Below are positions 1 through 7,970 of a stretch of 24,086 nucleotides of DNA, piece by piece. This stretch comes from DASYSA01 sp036003885 (lineage in GTDB: Bacteria; Acidobacteriota; Blastocatellia; UBA7656). The DNA lies in assembly GCA_036003885.1 (NCBI GenBank), contig DASYSA010000198.1:1-24086 (forward strand), written 5' to 3'. The position numbers and the translations under genes were made by a program. Position 1 is the stretch's first letter. Every line of letters begins with the position of its first letter. The notes below the pieces were generated by a model, which worked only from the letters and a program-made list of their open reading frames with translations, had not been told where the DNA came from and ran no database searches.

Positions 1-2673
1 GTTCGCGGCGCACAACCGACCCGCCAGGCGGACCCAACCGGGGAGTTGCCTGCCGGCCCTCCGGTCTTTGTGGGACGGCCCTCGTTCACCGCCGACGGCC
101 GCTTCGTAGTCTTTTCGATTCTTCCGACAAAAGCCGAAACAGAAAAGGCGAAGAAGGAGAAGAAGAAGCCCGAAGAGATGCCGAAGAACGCGATGGGAAT
201 CATGGACCTGGGCACCGGCGAGGTCACGCGGGTCGATCGAGTGAAGAACTTTCAAGTTCCGGACAACGGCATAGGCTGGATCGCCTATCTGCTCGAGGCC
301 AAGCCCGAGGAAAAGAAGACCGACGATAGAAGACCACCCGACACTCCTGCGGCGGCCGGCCCACCCGAAAGGAGAAGGCGAGGAAGCAAGAAGGAATATG
401 GCAGCGATCTCCTGCTGCGCAACCTGGGCGACAAGAGCGAGCGCACGTTTGCCGATGTGCTCGAATATACCTTCAGCAAGGATGGAAAGAGACTTGTTTT
501 CGCTGTTTCCTCAAAGAAGGAAGAGACGAACGGCGCTTATGCGGCGACACCAGGATCGCCGGATGCGCCGGCAACGTTGCTATCGGGGAAGGGCAAGTAC
601 AGCAAATTGAGCTGGGATGACAAGCAGACAGTGCTGGCTTTCTTGAGCGACCGCGATGATGCCGCGTCTCCACAGCCAAAATTTAAGCTCTACGTTTCCG
701 ATATGGGCTCGCCGGCCACCGAGATCGCATCCGCTTCAATTGCCGGAATCAGGCCCGGGATGGTGATTAGCGACAAGGCTAACATCAGCTTCTCGCTCGA
801 CGGCAGCTCGATCTTCTTCGGGGTCGCTCCACCCGCCGAACCGGAAAAGGATGAAGCCGAAGATGCGGCATCGGACGACAAAGTTATGGTTGACTTGTGG
901 CACTGGAAAGACGATTACATTCAGCCCATGCAGAAGGTGCGAGCCGAACGGGACAGGAATCGCTCCTACCGAGCGGTGTTTAATCTGAAAGAGAAGAAGT
1001 GCCTCCAGTTGGCGGATGAATCGATGGCGGAAGCCAACCCGAGTAGCGACGGCCGGTGGGCGCTCGGATCAGACAATCGCGGTTATCGGATCATGGTCGG
1101 GTACGATACCGACTATTCCGATTACTTCCTGGTGAACACGTCCGATGGAACCCGCAAGCCTCTGATGAAGAAACAGCAATGGGTGGTCTCCTGGTCACCG
1201 GCGGGCAAGTATGGACTCTTCTACGATGGCAAAGACTGGAACACGCTGTCTGTACCGGACGGAAGAATTGTCAATCTGACTAAGAGCCTTGGCGTCAGCT
1301 TCTGGCAAGAGGATCACGACTCGCCAAGTATTCCACCTAGCTATGGCAACGCAGGGTGGACGGCGGACGATAAATACGTGCTGCTTTACGATCACTACGA
1401 CATATGGCAGGTCGCTCCCGATGGCAGCACGAGCAGGAACTTGACGGATGGGGTCGGCAGAAGGGAGAAGACAACATTCCGTTATGTGCGACTCGATCCT
1501 GAAGAGAAGTTCATCGACCCCGCCAAGCCGCTGCTGTTGAGAGCTGAGAACGAATGGACTCGGGATTCGGGTTTCTATCGCGACAAGATCGACGGCGGCC
1601 AACCCGAAAAGTTGATAATGACGGCCAAGAACTTAAGCGCGCCAGCCAGGGCCAGGAATGCCGATGTATACCTGTTCACGGCGTCCACCTTCAATGAGTT
1701 TCCTGACCTGTTGGTGGCCGGTCCTGACTTCAAGAATCCCAGGAAGGTTAGCGACGCGAACCCGCAGAAGGCGCAGTTGTTGTGGGGCACCTCCGAGCTT
1801 GTGAGATACAAGAACCTCGACGGTGTCCCGCTAACCGGTATGTTGATCAAACCCGATAGCTTCGACGCCACCAGGAAGTACCCGATGATCGTGTACATTT
1901 ACGAGACGTTATCGGAGGGGCTGCATCGGTTTGTAGATCCCCGGCCGAGCCATTCGATTAACGCATCGTACTACGCCAGCAACGGCTACCTGGTGCTGAT
2001 GCCGGATATTATTTATACGGTCGGACATCCGGGGCAAAGCGCCCTCAAATGCGTGTTGCCCGCAATTCAAGCCGTCGTGGACAAGGGCTTCGTCGATGAG
2101 AAGGCGATTGGAATTCAGGGACACAGTTGGGGCGGTTATCAGATCGCTTACATGATCACGCAGACGACTCGGTTCAAGGCAGCGGCCGCCGGCGCGCCGG
2201 TAGCGAATATGACGAGCGCCTACAGCGGCATTCGATGGGGATCGGGATTGCCGCGCCAATTTCAGTACGAGCATACCCAGAGCCGCATCGGAGCGAACCT
2301 GTGGGAGGCTCCAATGTTGTATCTGGAGAACTCACCTGTGTTCAGAGCTGATCAAGTGCAGACGCCGCTCATGATGATTCACAATGACAATGACGACGCG
2401 GTGCCGTGGTACCAGGGGATAGAGTATTATCTGGCGCTTCGCAGGTTGGGCAAGGAAGTCTACCTGTTCAGCTACAACGGCGAGCCTCACGGGTTGCGCA
2501 AGCGAGTCAATCAGAAGGACTACACTATGCGGCTGCAGCAGTTCTTCGACCATTTCCTGAAGGGCGCTGCGACACCTGAATGGATGGAGAAGGGAATACC
2601 GTACCTTCAGAAGGAGAAAGAGAAGGAGAAGTATAAGGCGGCCGCAGACGTAAGGGAGAAGACTCAGAACTGA
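1..2673 (+). CDS. S9 family prolyl oligopeptidase-type peptidase (5' end missing)
   Basis: The reading frame is open from base 1, so the true start lies upstream of the window; 890 codons are visible. The first two thirds contain repeated short beta-propeller-like segments (DGR/DGKR/DDKY turns) typical of the S9 propeller that gates the active site. The C-terminal third is an alpha/beta hydrolase. The nucleophile Ser is in GHSWGGY (codon at 2125), a likely catalytic Asp is in NDNDDAVPW (codon at 2392) and the His is in GEPHG (codon at 2488), in the order and spacing of the S9 family. It probably cleaves oligopeptides, possibly in the periplasm, but the signal region is outside the window. Oddities are a very Lys/Glu-rich N-terminal stretch (codons about 45-60) and a Lys/Glu-rich tail after the catalytic domain. 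It ends two bases before a heptamer-type inverted array and converges with the crotonase genes. Confidence 0.93.
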   Translation, partial: VRGAQPTRQADPTGELPAGPPVFVGRPSFTADGRFVVFSILPTKAETEKAKKEKKKPEEMPKNAMGIMDLGTGEVTRVDRVKNFQVPDNGIGWIAYLLEAKPEEKKTDDRRPPDTPAAAGPPERRRRGSKKEYGSDLLLRNLGDKSERTFADVLEYTFSKDGKRLVFAVSSKKEETNGAYAATPGSPDAPATLLSGKGKYSKLSWDDKQTVLAFLSDRDDAASPQPKFKLYVSDMGSPATEIASASIAGIRPGMVISDKANISFSLDGSSIFFGVAPPAEPEKDEAEDAASDDKVMVDLWHWKDDYIQPMQKVRAERDRNRSYRAVFNLKEKKCLQLADESMAEANPSSDGRWALGSDNRGYRIMVGYDTDYSDYFLVNTSDGTRKPLMKKQQWVVSWSPAGKYGLFYDGKDWNTLSVPDGRIVNLTKSLGVSFWQEDHDSPSIPPSYGNAGWTADDKYVLLYDHYDIWQVAPDGSTSRNLTDGVGRREKTTFRYVRLDPEEKFIDPAKPLLLRAENEWTRDSGFYRDKIDGGQPEKLIMTAKNLSAPARARNADVYLFTASTFNEFPDLLVAGPDFKNPRKVSDANPQKAQLLWGTSELVRYKNLDGVPLTGMLIKPDSFDATRKYPMIVYIYETLSEGLHRFVDPRPSHSINASYYASNGYLVLMPDIIYTVGHPGQSALKCVLPAIQAVVDKGFVDEKAIGIQGHSWGGYQIAYMITQTTRFKAAAAGAPVANMTSAYSGIRWGSGLPRQFQYEHTQSRIGANLWEAPMLYLENSPVFRADQVQTPLMMIHNDNDDAVPWYQGIEYYLALRRLGKEVYLFSYNGEPHGLRKRVNQKDYTMRLQQFFDHFLKGAATPEWMEKGIPYLQKEKEKEKYKAAADVREKTQN

Positions 2674-2777
2674 AGAGAAATGCGAAATTCGAAGTGCGAA
2701 ATGCGAAATGGAATTTCTGATTTCGAATCATTTCGAATCTTGAATTTCGCATTTCCGCATTTCGAATTTCGCATTTC
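2674..2777. repeat. Inverted array of GAAATGC-type heptamers between two stop codons
   Basis: The whole space between the convergent stops at 2671-2673 and 2778-2780 is repeat. The left arm (about 2676-2709) is built from GAAATGC/GAAATTC units. The right arm (about 2742-2777) is its reverse complement. The outer 18 bp, AGAAATGCGAAATTCGAA, pair perfectly (2676-2693 with 2761-2778). The inner part continues with one mismatch and one inserted G. The centre (2710-2741) holds further TTTCGAATC pieces. As RNA it would form a long hairpin in either direction, so a bidirectional terminator or processing site is plausible, though no clear T-tract follows. Confidence 0.85.
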
Positions 2778-3578
2778 TTATTTTCCCTCAAACTTTGGCT
2801 TGCGCTTTTCGTGGAAGGCGGCCGTGCCCTCCTTCACGTCTGCGCAGTAGTTCACGACCATCGTTCCCAGCGCCGCATCCTCCAACGCGTTTTCGAGGTC
2901 CAGCGTCTGTTGCTTATACATCATTCGCTTTGTTATGCGAATTGCGATAGGTGGACCATCGGCGAGTCGTTCGGCCCACGCGCGGGCCGCCGGCATCAGC
3001 TCGTCATCGGGAACGACTTCGGTGACCAGACCCAGTTCTTTCGCCTCCCGGGCCGCGTACACTTCGGAGAAAAGGGACATCTTCAGCGCATTCTGGAGAC
3101 CCATGTATTTCGGGAAGAGATACGCACCGCCTTCATCAGGTATGAGCGCGAACTTCAAGCTGGTATCTCCCAGCCGCGCACTCTCGGCTGCTATCCGAAA
3201 GTCACAGCACAGTGCCAGCGTCAATCCGCCGGCTACCGCAGCGCCGTTCACCGCCGCAATAGTCGGCTTGTCAAAGCGGCGAAGGAAGGTCACCAACTGG
3301 TGCATGTTCTCTCGCATCTCGAGCATGGATTCCATGCGATGCCCACGGTATCGAGTCGGATATGCGAAGTCGGTGCCGATATCGCCGCCGGAACAGAAGC
3401 CCCGGCCGGTACCGGTAATGATCACGGCTCGCACGTCGTTGTCATCGCGTGCATCGGCCAGCGCCGCAAGAATCTCGTGGACCATTACCTCGGAATAGGC
3501 ATTGAGCTTCTTTGGGCGATTTAGAGTAATCGTGGCGACACGATTAACCTTCTCGTAGATGATCTGTGCGAACTCCAT
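2778..3578 (-). CDS. Enoyl-CoA hydratase/isomerase (crotonase) family protein, PaaG-like
   Basis: 266 aa, normal crotonase length. Visible are the N-terminal ITLNRP strand, the CoA/oxyanion motif GFCSGGD (residues 60-66), the second oxyanion loop AAVNGAAVAGG (108-118) and LIPDEGG (145-151), with a C-terminal EKRKPKFEGK tail. The two Glu residues used by true enoyl-CoA hydratases (E144/E164 in the rat enzyme) align with T120 and S140. Asp148, in the PDxGG loop, occupies the position of the catalytic Asp/Glu in isomerase-type members such as PaaG. An acyl-CoA isomerase or ring-modifying role is therefore more likely than hydration; the substrate is unknown. The start follows an AGGAG five bases upstream. 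It lies 12 bp after the paralogous gene at 3591-4382, so the two are probably co-transcribed. Confidence 0.9.
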   Translation of the reverse strand: MEFAQIIYEKVNRVATITLNRPKKLNAYSEVMVHEILAALADARDDNDVRAVIITGTGRGFCSGGDIGTDFAYPTRYRGHRMESMLEMRENMHQLVTFLRRFDKPTIAAVNGAAVAGGLTLALCCDFRIAAESARLGDTSLKFALIPDEGGAYLFPKYMGLQNALKMSLFSEVYAAREAKELGLVTEVVPDDELMPAARAWAERLADGPPIAIRITKRMMYKQQTLDLENALEDAALGTMVVNYCADVKEGTAAFHEKRKPKFEGK

Positions 3579-3590
3579 ACTCGCTCCTGT

Positions 3591-4382
3591 TTATTTGCCG
3601 GTGAACCTGGGTTGGCGTTTCTCCATGAACGCGCGGACGCCTTCCTTATGATCCTCGGTCATCCCGCAACGTAGATGAGTCTCGGCCTCGCGGTCGAGCA
3701 GCGTTCGAAAATCCGTGGTAGCCGCGAGGTTCACATTGGCTTTCATATAACGGAAGCTGGTCGTCGGACCATGGGCGATAGTTGAAGCAATTTCAGCGAC
3801 GTACGACTCGAGGGTTTCATGTCCAATCACGCGATTGACCAGTCCAAGCCGTTCAGCTTCGGCTGCGTCGAGGATGTCGCCGAGGAAGAACAACTCTTTT
3901 GCCTTTGGCCCTCCCACATAATGACTCAGCAACCAGGTCGTGCCGAAGTCACCGCCGAAGCCGACCTTCGCATAAGCCGTCCCGAACTTCGCCTGGTCGG
4001 AGGATATGCGCAGGTCGCAGGCCAGACAGACGCCCAGGCCGGCGCCCATCGCGAAGCCATTCACCGCGGCTATGGTGACCTTGGGAATGTTGTAGAGCAA
4101 CCACGACAAGGCTTGCACTTCGCGGAGGCCATCGATTCGTTGCTCGAGCGTCAGCTCAGCGTCGCCTTCGTTGTTCATCGTTGATACGTCGCCGCCTGCG
4201 CAGAACGCTCTCCCGCTTCCCGTGACGACGATTGCACCGACCTCGGAGTCGGTGCTCCAGCTTTTCAGAATGTCGATTGACTGAGCGAGCAGGTCGCGGC
4301 TCAGAGCGTTGAGCTTTTCGGGACGATTGAAAGTCAGCGTGGCGACTCTGTCTACTACGCGAGTGAGAATAACTCCTTCCAT
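3591..4382 (-). CDS. Enoyl-CoA hydratase/isomerase (crotonase) family protein
   Basis: 263 aa from the ATG at 4382, chosen because GGAGG sits six bases upstream; an in-frame ATG 15 bases further upstream lacks this. Crotonase landmarks are LTFNRPEKLNAL (16-27), the oxyanion motif AFCAGGD (59-65), AAVNGFAMGAG (105-115) and a C-terminal EKRQPRFTGK. The classical hydratase glutamates align with G117 and Y137, while D145 in GFGGDFG sits where isomerase-type crotonases carry their acid. It is the first gene of a two-gene minus-strand unit with the crotonase at 2778-3578, which looks like an old tandem duplication because the sequences are well diverged. Acyl-CoA substrates from fatty or aromatic acid catabolism are likely but cannot be specified. 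Confidence 0.9.
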   Translation of the reverse strand: MEGVILTRVVDRVATLTFNRPEKLNALSRDLLAQSIDILKSWSTDSEVGAIVVTGSGRAFCAGGDVSTMNNEGDAELTLEQRIDGLREVQALSWLLYNIPKVTIAAVNGFAMGAGLGVCLACDLRISSDQAKFGTAYAKVGFGGDFGTTWLLSHYVGGPKAKELFFLGDILDAAEAERLGLVNRVIGHETLESYVAEIASTIAHGPTTSFRYMKANVNLAATTDFRTLLDREAETHLRCGMTEDHKEGVRAFMEKRQPRFTGK

Positions 4383-4396
4383 TGCGTACCTCCACA

Positions 4397-4424
4397 ACGA
4401 GAAACGAAGAACGAGAAACGATTG
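4397..4424. repeat. Orphan ACGAGAA heptamer array upstream of the crotonase operon
   Basis: Four head-to-tail 7-bp units (ACGAGAA, ACGAAGA, ACGAGAA, ACGATTG) run in perfect period from 4397 to 4424. They begin a few bases upstream of the GGAGG ribosome site of the minus-strand crotonase gene. I found no inverted partner arm in the 120 bp to the right, so this is a single arm, unlike most other arrays in the window. Confidence 0.65.
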
Positions 4425-4449
4425 TGACCCGCGGCCTCGTCCTTATATC
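4422..4449. promoter_or_regulatory. Possible divergent promoter region, crotonases / O-methyltransferase
   Basis: The A/T patch CCTTATATCA in the 163-bp divergent gap could serve either strand. On plus, TTGTGA (4422-4427) is 16 bp from TATATC (4444-4449). On minus, TATAAG (4447-4442) is a five-of-six -10 match without a convincing -35. This is weak pattern matching only. Confidence 0.25.
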
Positions 4450-4545
4450 ACAGCCGGCCGAGATCCAGAAACGCGGTCCCGTGTGGCGAAAGCCCGCATA
4501 GGAGTGTTAGAAGTAAAGGTTCAAAATATCGCGAGGAGAGTATCA

Positions 4546-5184
4546 ATGACAATAGTAGACGAAAAGATCGAGCAGTTCGCTCACGACCATACCACGCCCG
4601 AATCTGAGCTGTTTCTGCGTCTGCGTGACGAGACCTTCGCATCGATGAACTGTCCTGAAATGCAAGTCGGGCGCATCGAGGGCGGCTTTTTGAAGATGCT
4701 GGTGCGATTGGCCGGAGCGCGCCGCGTCCTGGAGATAGGGATGTTCACCGGCTACAGCGCATTGATGATGGCCGAGGGACTTCCCGACGATGGCCATCTG
4801 ATCACATGCGACATAGATCCGAAGGCCGAAGCAATTGCGAGTCGATACTTTGCCGAAAGCCCTCACGGCCGCAAGATCGAGATCAGGATCGGTCCCGCGC
4901 TCGAGACGATCAAGAGTCTCACGGGGCCTCTCGATATGGTCTTCATCGATGCTGACAAGGGTAACTACACCAACTACTACGAGGCCTGTCTGCCGCTGCT
5001 AAGGTCGGGTGGGTTGATGGTAGCCGACAACGTATTGTGGAGCGGCCGCGTTCTTGACCCTCAGGATGGGGACAGCCGCGCGATCGTCGCATTCGATGAG
5101 CATGTTCAGGCTGACCCGCGGGTTGACAATGTATGTCTGACGGTGCGGGACGGGATCATGCTCGCGTGGAAGCGGCCCGTGTAG
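4546..5184 (+). CDS. SAM-dependent O-methyltransferase, caffeoyl-CoA OMT-like family
   Basis: 212 aa from the ATG at 4546, preceded by GAGGAGAG with good spacing; the frame stays open upstream but that part shows no homology-like sequence. SAM motif I is VLEIGMFTGYS (61-71), and the acidic motif LITCDIDP is at 85-92. FIDADKGNYTNYY (133-145) and VADNVLWSG (159-167) supply the divalent-metal ligands expected in this family (D135, D161, N162). The family methylates vicinal hydroxyls of catechol-type or phenylpropanoid substrates, bacterial members often with broad specificity; the native substrate is not evident. The TAG stop (5182-5184) is the first triplet of the TAGGATT array downstream. The gene converges with the amidohydrolase gene on the other side of that array. 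Confidence 0.92.
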   Translation: MTIVDEKIEQFAHDHTTPESELFLRLRDETFASMNCPEMQVGRIEGGFLKMLVRLAGARRVLEIGMFTGYSALMMAEGLPDDGHLITCDIDPKAEAIASRYFAESPHGRKIEIRIGPALETIKSLTGPLDMVFIDADKGNYTNYYEACLPLLRSGGLMVADNVLWSGRVLDPQDGDSRAIVAFDEHVQADPRVDNVCLTVRDGIMLAWKRPV

Positions 5185-5330
5185 GATTTAGGATTTAGGA
5201 TCTAGGATCTAGGATTTAGGATCTAGGATTTAGGATCTAGGATTAGGATTAGGATCGAGGATTAGGATCTAGCATTCACCTCTAGGTCCTAAATCCTAAA
5301 TCCTAGATCCTAAATCCTAAATCCTAGACC
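5182..5330. repeat. Inverted TAGGATT/TAGGATC heptamer array
   Basis: The left arm (5182 to about 5274) has eight perfect 7-bp units of TAGGATT or TAGGATC (third-position order T T C C T C T C), then shorter 6-bp and variant units. The right arm (about 5282-5330) is the inverse, about seven units when read on minus. It fills the gap between two convergent genes almost stop to stop, and the first unit provides the TAG stop of the O-methyltransferase gene. Three consecutive units place a stop codon in every frame, on either strand. Positions 5197-5241 are identical to 8976-9020. Confidence 0.9.
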
Positions 5331-5337
5331 CTGCCTC

Positions 5338-6867
5338 TCAGGCGCGAACCCAGCCCGGAACTCGGTTCGAAGCCTCACCACCCTCTTCCTTGTAGATCTT
5401 CTTGAACTTCGTCAGGGCGTCAACAGGCAGGCCCTTGCGCTTCGCCTTCACATCGACCTTGTAGAGCCTGGCCGCGTTTAACCCGAAGATCTTCTCCTTG
5501 TCCTCCTTCGTCAATTTCTTATATCCGAACTTCTCGCACATCTCGTCGGTAAACTGGAACCGCTTGAACAGGTCGATTGCCCACTGCGGCGAACCCCACC
5601 ACAAACAATCCGTTCCCCAGATCACGTGGTCGGCCCCGTAATATTTAATGTTCTTGCCCATCAGATGCTGGCACATAACCGGGTTTTCGACGGCGAGCAA
5701 TCCGAACGACGAGCCGATCTCGCAGTATACGTTGTTGACTTTCGGATTGCGCTTCTTGATGTCCATGAGCACGTTGTGCCACAGGAAGTCGCCGGTTTTC
5801 GGATCGAACTGATTGTTTTCGACGTAGCCCGGTTCGTTGGTTCCATGCTTAAGCGCAGAATGGTAAATGACAAAGGTCAGGTCCGGATTCTGCAGGGCGG
5901 CTTTCTCGACGTCTTTTGGATTGGCCAGATGTCCGAGTGTCCGCGATTGGTATGAGAATCCTTTGTGAACGCTGAAGAGCTTGACGCCAAGCTCCCTGGC
6001 TTTTTCGTAGAACTTCGCCGACATGGAGTCGTCGAGCTGGAATCCGCCTCCGCTTCCGCCGGGATCCGTATGGCAGTACCACTTCCACGAATCGATCTTA
6101 TAGAGCTTTGCCTCGCGTTCCATCTGCTCCCACAGCGCCGGCCAATCGGGCTTGTCCGTAGCTTTGTCCCAGTAATGATTCGGGGCCACGTTTCCCTGAC
6201 ACAGCGCCCGCTGACAACCTGCCAGATCGTTGAGGTCCTTCTTGCGTTTGGTCATGAGCCAGCTCGGCAGGCCGGCCTTGCTGCGGTCTGCGCCTTCCAG
6301 GACTTTGCCGGTGTCATCGCGTTGCTTCTCTTTACTGGGCACGCCGCTGATGACGATCATGCTGGTTTCGCTGTCGAAGAAGATCTCTTTGACGAAATTG
6401 TGAAAGCTGTAGGCTTCAGCATCAGCCTTAAGATTGAATCCCATGTTCTTAAGGAAATCATACTGGCGGAAGCCGCCGCCCGTCCCTGCTCGACGCTCCA
6501 GCCCGAGGTCGTACGAGTTGGTGAAGTGACTCTGTACATCCATGATGAAGTACTCGCCTTTTGGCCATCTCTCGGCGGTCGCGTCGGGTTCGAAGGCTTC
6601 GGCGGCGTCGACCTCCCAGTACGGCCCGTGAACGGCGTTCATTGCAAGCACCGCGGTTGCGAAGCCCATCGAGGTGCGCATGAAGCTGCGCCGGCTCATG
6701 CCGAGCTTGCGTGCGTTCTCTTCACCCCACTTGCCGATGAGATACTCGACCTCCTGCTGCTTCTTGCTCTGCGGCCTCGGGATGAACTCTTCGTTAGAGA
6801 CGACCTGAGTAGGAATGGGAGAGTCCACTCCTTTTTGAGCATCGCGTTTGTATTTCGGTATCCACAT
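5338..6867 (-). CDS. Tat-exported amidohydrolase-2 family protein
   Basis: 509 aa; the start is supported by GGAGG six bases upstream of the ATG. A twin-arginine motif, SRRSFMR (58-64), followed by a hydrophobic stretch (66-79) indicates Tat export, but about 57 residues precede it, much longer than usual. The mature part is an amidohydrolase-2 (ACMSD-like) TIM-barrel: MDVQSHF (109-115) at the first metal-binding strand, FSVHKGF (298-304), VIYHSAL (333-339) and GTDCLWWG (418-425) with the late Asp. The first strand has Gln-Ser-His where the superfamily usually has His-x-His, so metal binding may be altered. The family performs metal-dependent hydrolysis or decarboxylation of cyclic acids; no substrate can be assigned. 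It is the last gene of a run of minus-strand genes for exported proteins. Confidence 0.87.
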   Translation of the reverse strand: MWIPKYKRDAQKGVDSPIPTQVVSNEEFIPRPQSKKQQEVEYLIGKWGEENARKLGMSRRSFMRTSMGFATAVLAMNAVHGPYWEVDAAEAFEPDATAERWPKGEYFIMDVQSHFTNSYDLGLERRAGTGGGFRQYDFLKNMGFNLKADAEAYSFHNFVKEIFFDSETSMIVISGVPSKEKQRDDTGKVLEGADRSKAGLPSWLMTKRKKDLNDLAGCQRALCQGNVAPNHYWDKATDKPDWPALWEQMEREAKLYKIDSWKWYCHTDPGGSGGGFQLDDSMSAKFYEKARELGVKLFSVHKGFSYQSRTLGHLANPKDVEKAALQNPDLTFVIYHSALKHGTNEPGYVENNQFDPKTGDFLWHNVLMDIKKRNPKVNNVYCEIGSSFGLLAVENPVMCQHLMGKNIKYYGADHVIWGTDCLWWGSPQWAIDLFKRFQFTDEMCEKFGYKKLTKEDKEKIFGLNAARLYKVDVKAKRKGLPVDALTKFKKIYKEEGGEASNRVPGWVRA

Positions 6868-6918
6868 GCTGATCCTCCGGTGTAGCGTGGGTTGGATGCA
6901 CGTTCAAAGGAGAGTCAG

Positions 6919-6973
6919 GAATCACACGAATTCACACGAACGATTTGTGACCATTCGTGAATTCGTGTGATTC
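6919..6973. repeat. Inverted CACGAAT-type repeat hairpin
   Basis: The left arm is 6919-6940 and the right arm 6954-6973. The outer 17 bp, GAATCACACGAATTCAC, pair perfectly, followed by a 2-nt bulge and three more pairs, around a 13-nt centre. Each arm is itself repetitive (CACACGAATT / CACACGAACG). It lies downstream of the DUF1579-like gene stop (6992) and upstream of the amidohydrolase start (6867), both minus strand, so it could end or process the upstream transcript. Confidence 0.85.
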
Positions 6974-6991
6974 GTGGCTGTTCCTTTTCGT

Positions 6992-7921
6992 TCATTGAAC
7001 TGTGCTGACTTTGGTGAACAATGCATTGCCGAGCCTTATGAACGGGCCGCCATCCTCGGACAACTCTTCGGTGATGCTGAATGAATGCGCGGCGATCACC
7101 GATATGATTCTCTTGAGCTGAAGCGTGTGACCCTTGACCTTGATCGGTTCTACGGTGCAGCGAATTGAGATCGGGCTGCTCCAATCGCCTTTGCTCATTA
7201 TCTGGATGCCGTTGCTCATCCGTTCACTGAAGGTCAGCGTCTTGGTCGACTCGTCCCAGCCGACAATCATTGTGTTGGTCAGCGCGCCTTCCTCGGTCTT
7301 TGCGTCCATGCGGCCTTCGAGCGTCTTGCCCGCGGCGTCGGGCTTGAATGTCACAGTGCCCTCGCGGGGACCGCCAGGACCGAGCGGACTTTCGCGCCCG
7401 ACCCACTTGAAGCTCCACTGGCCGGCGAAGTAGTTGAGCGAAGGCTTCTGTTGAGGCTGGGGCACCTGCGGCCTCTGCTGCTGGCCTCCCTGCCCACCCG
7501 AACCAGGACCACCTGCTCCAGCGACTGGGGCCGGGTTGTCGCTCACCTTCTTCAGATCGTAGTCGAAGCTGAAGCTCTGACCTCCGAAATCGAGTTCGCC
7601 CTTGCCTGCCAGCTTCTCGCCTTGAAGCGTGAACTTGAAGTTGATGACCACAGCCGCTCCGCCGGTATCCACCTGGGCCTGAGCAGTAATGTTGTCGCCG
7701 GCAACTTTTATCTCCTTCAGCGGCAGAACTCCGCGCATTGAGGTTATCGTGCCGCTGTAAGCATCGCCCTCTTTCTTGAAAGTCACCGTAGCAGGCATCT
7801 CACCCTGAGGCGTCTGCGCTTTGCCTTCCCACCGACCTTGAAGCTTGTCCTGCGCCAGGCCGCTGACCTCCATCAATCCGACCAGTAAAATGGCCGCCAG
7901 GAAAATGAAACCTCGTCGCAT
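6992..7921 (-). CDS. Exported DUF1579-like (lipocalin-like) protein of unknown function
   Basis: 309 aa from the ATG at 7921, chosen for AGGAGGAG just upstream and because a signal peptide (residues 1-23, RRGFIFLAAILLVG core, likely cut after SGLA) then follows at once. Two beta-rich halves, about 27-125 and 163-309, are joined by a Gly/Pro/Gln-rich linker (129-160). The second half has the GQWSFKW opening, EGTVTFKP and LEGRMDAK strands and an NTMIVGWDE segment. This resembles DUF1579-type lipocalin-like domains, but the assignment is by eye. Such proteins are exported and probably bind small hydrophobic ligands. It follows the VOC gene by 49 bp and is likely in one operon with it. Confidence 0.72.
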   Translation of the reverse strand: MRRGFIFLAAILLVGLMEVSGLAQDKLQGRWEGKAQTPQGEMPATVTFKKEGDAYSGTITSMRGVLPLKEIKVAGDNITAQAQVDTGGAAVVINFKFTLQGEKLAGKGELDFGGQSFSFDYDLKKVSDNPAPVAGAGGPGSGGQGGQQQRPQVPQPQQKPSLNYFAGQWSFKWVGRESPLGPGGPREGTVTFKPDAAGKTLEGRMDAKTEEGALTNTMIVGWDESTKTLTFSERMSNGIQIMSKGDWSSPISIRCTVEPIKVKGHTLQLKRIISVIAAHSFSITEELSEDGGPFIRLGNALFTKVSTVQ

Positions 7922-7970
7922 ATCTCCTCCTGTTTGATTCAGTGATGATGAGTGGCCTAGTAGTGGTCCG

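Noticed and set aside
2811..3524. 237-codon plus-strand open frame opposite the crotonase gene
   Set aside because: It is antisense to a clear crotonase with conserved motifs, and its translation shows no domain-like pattern.
4309..4545. N-terminal extension of the O-methyltransferase
   Set aside because: It overlaps the divergent crotonase gene and the heptamer arm, and the ATG at 4546 has GAGGAGAG before it.
5182..5330. CRISPR array
   Set aside because: Units are 7 bp, directly adjacent with no unique spacers, and the second half is inverted; no cas genes are present.
5965..6885. 306-codon plus-strand open frame opposite the amidohydrolase gene
   Set aside because: Antisense shadow of a recognisable gene with a good ribosome site; the translation resembles no family.
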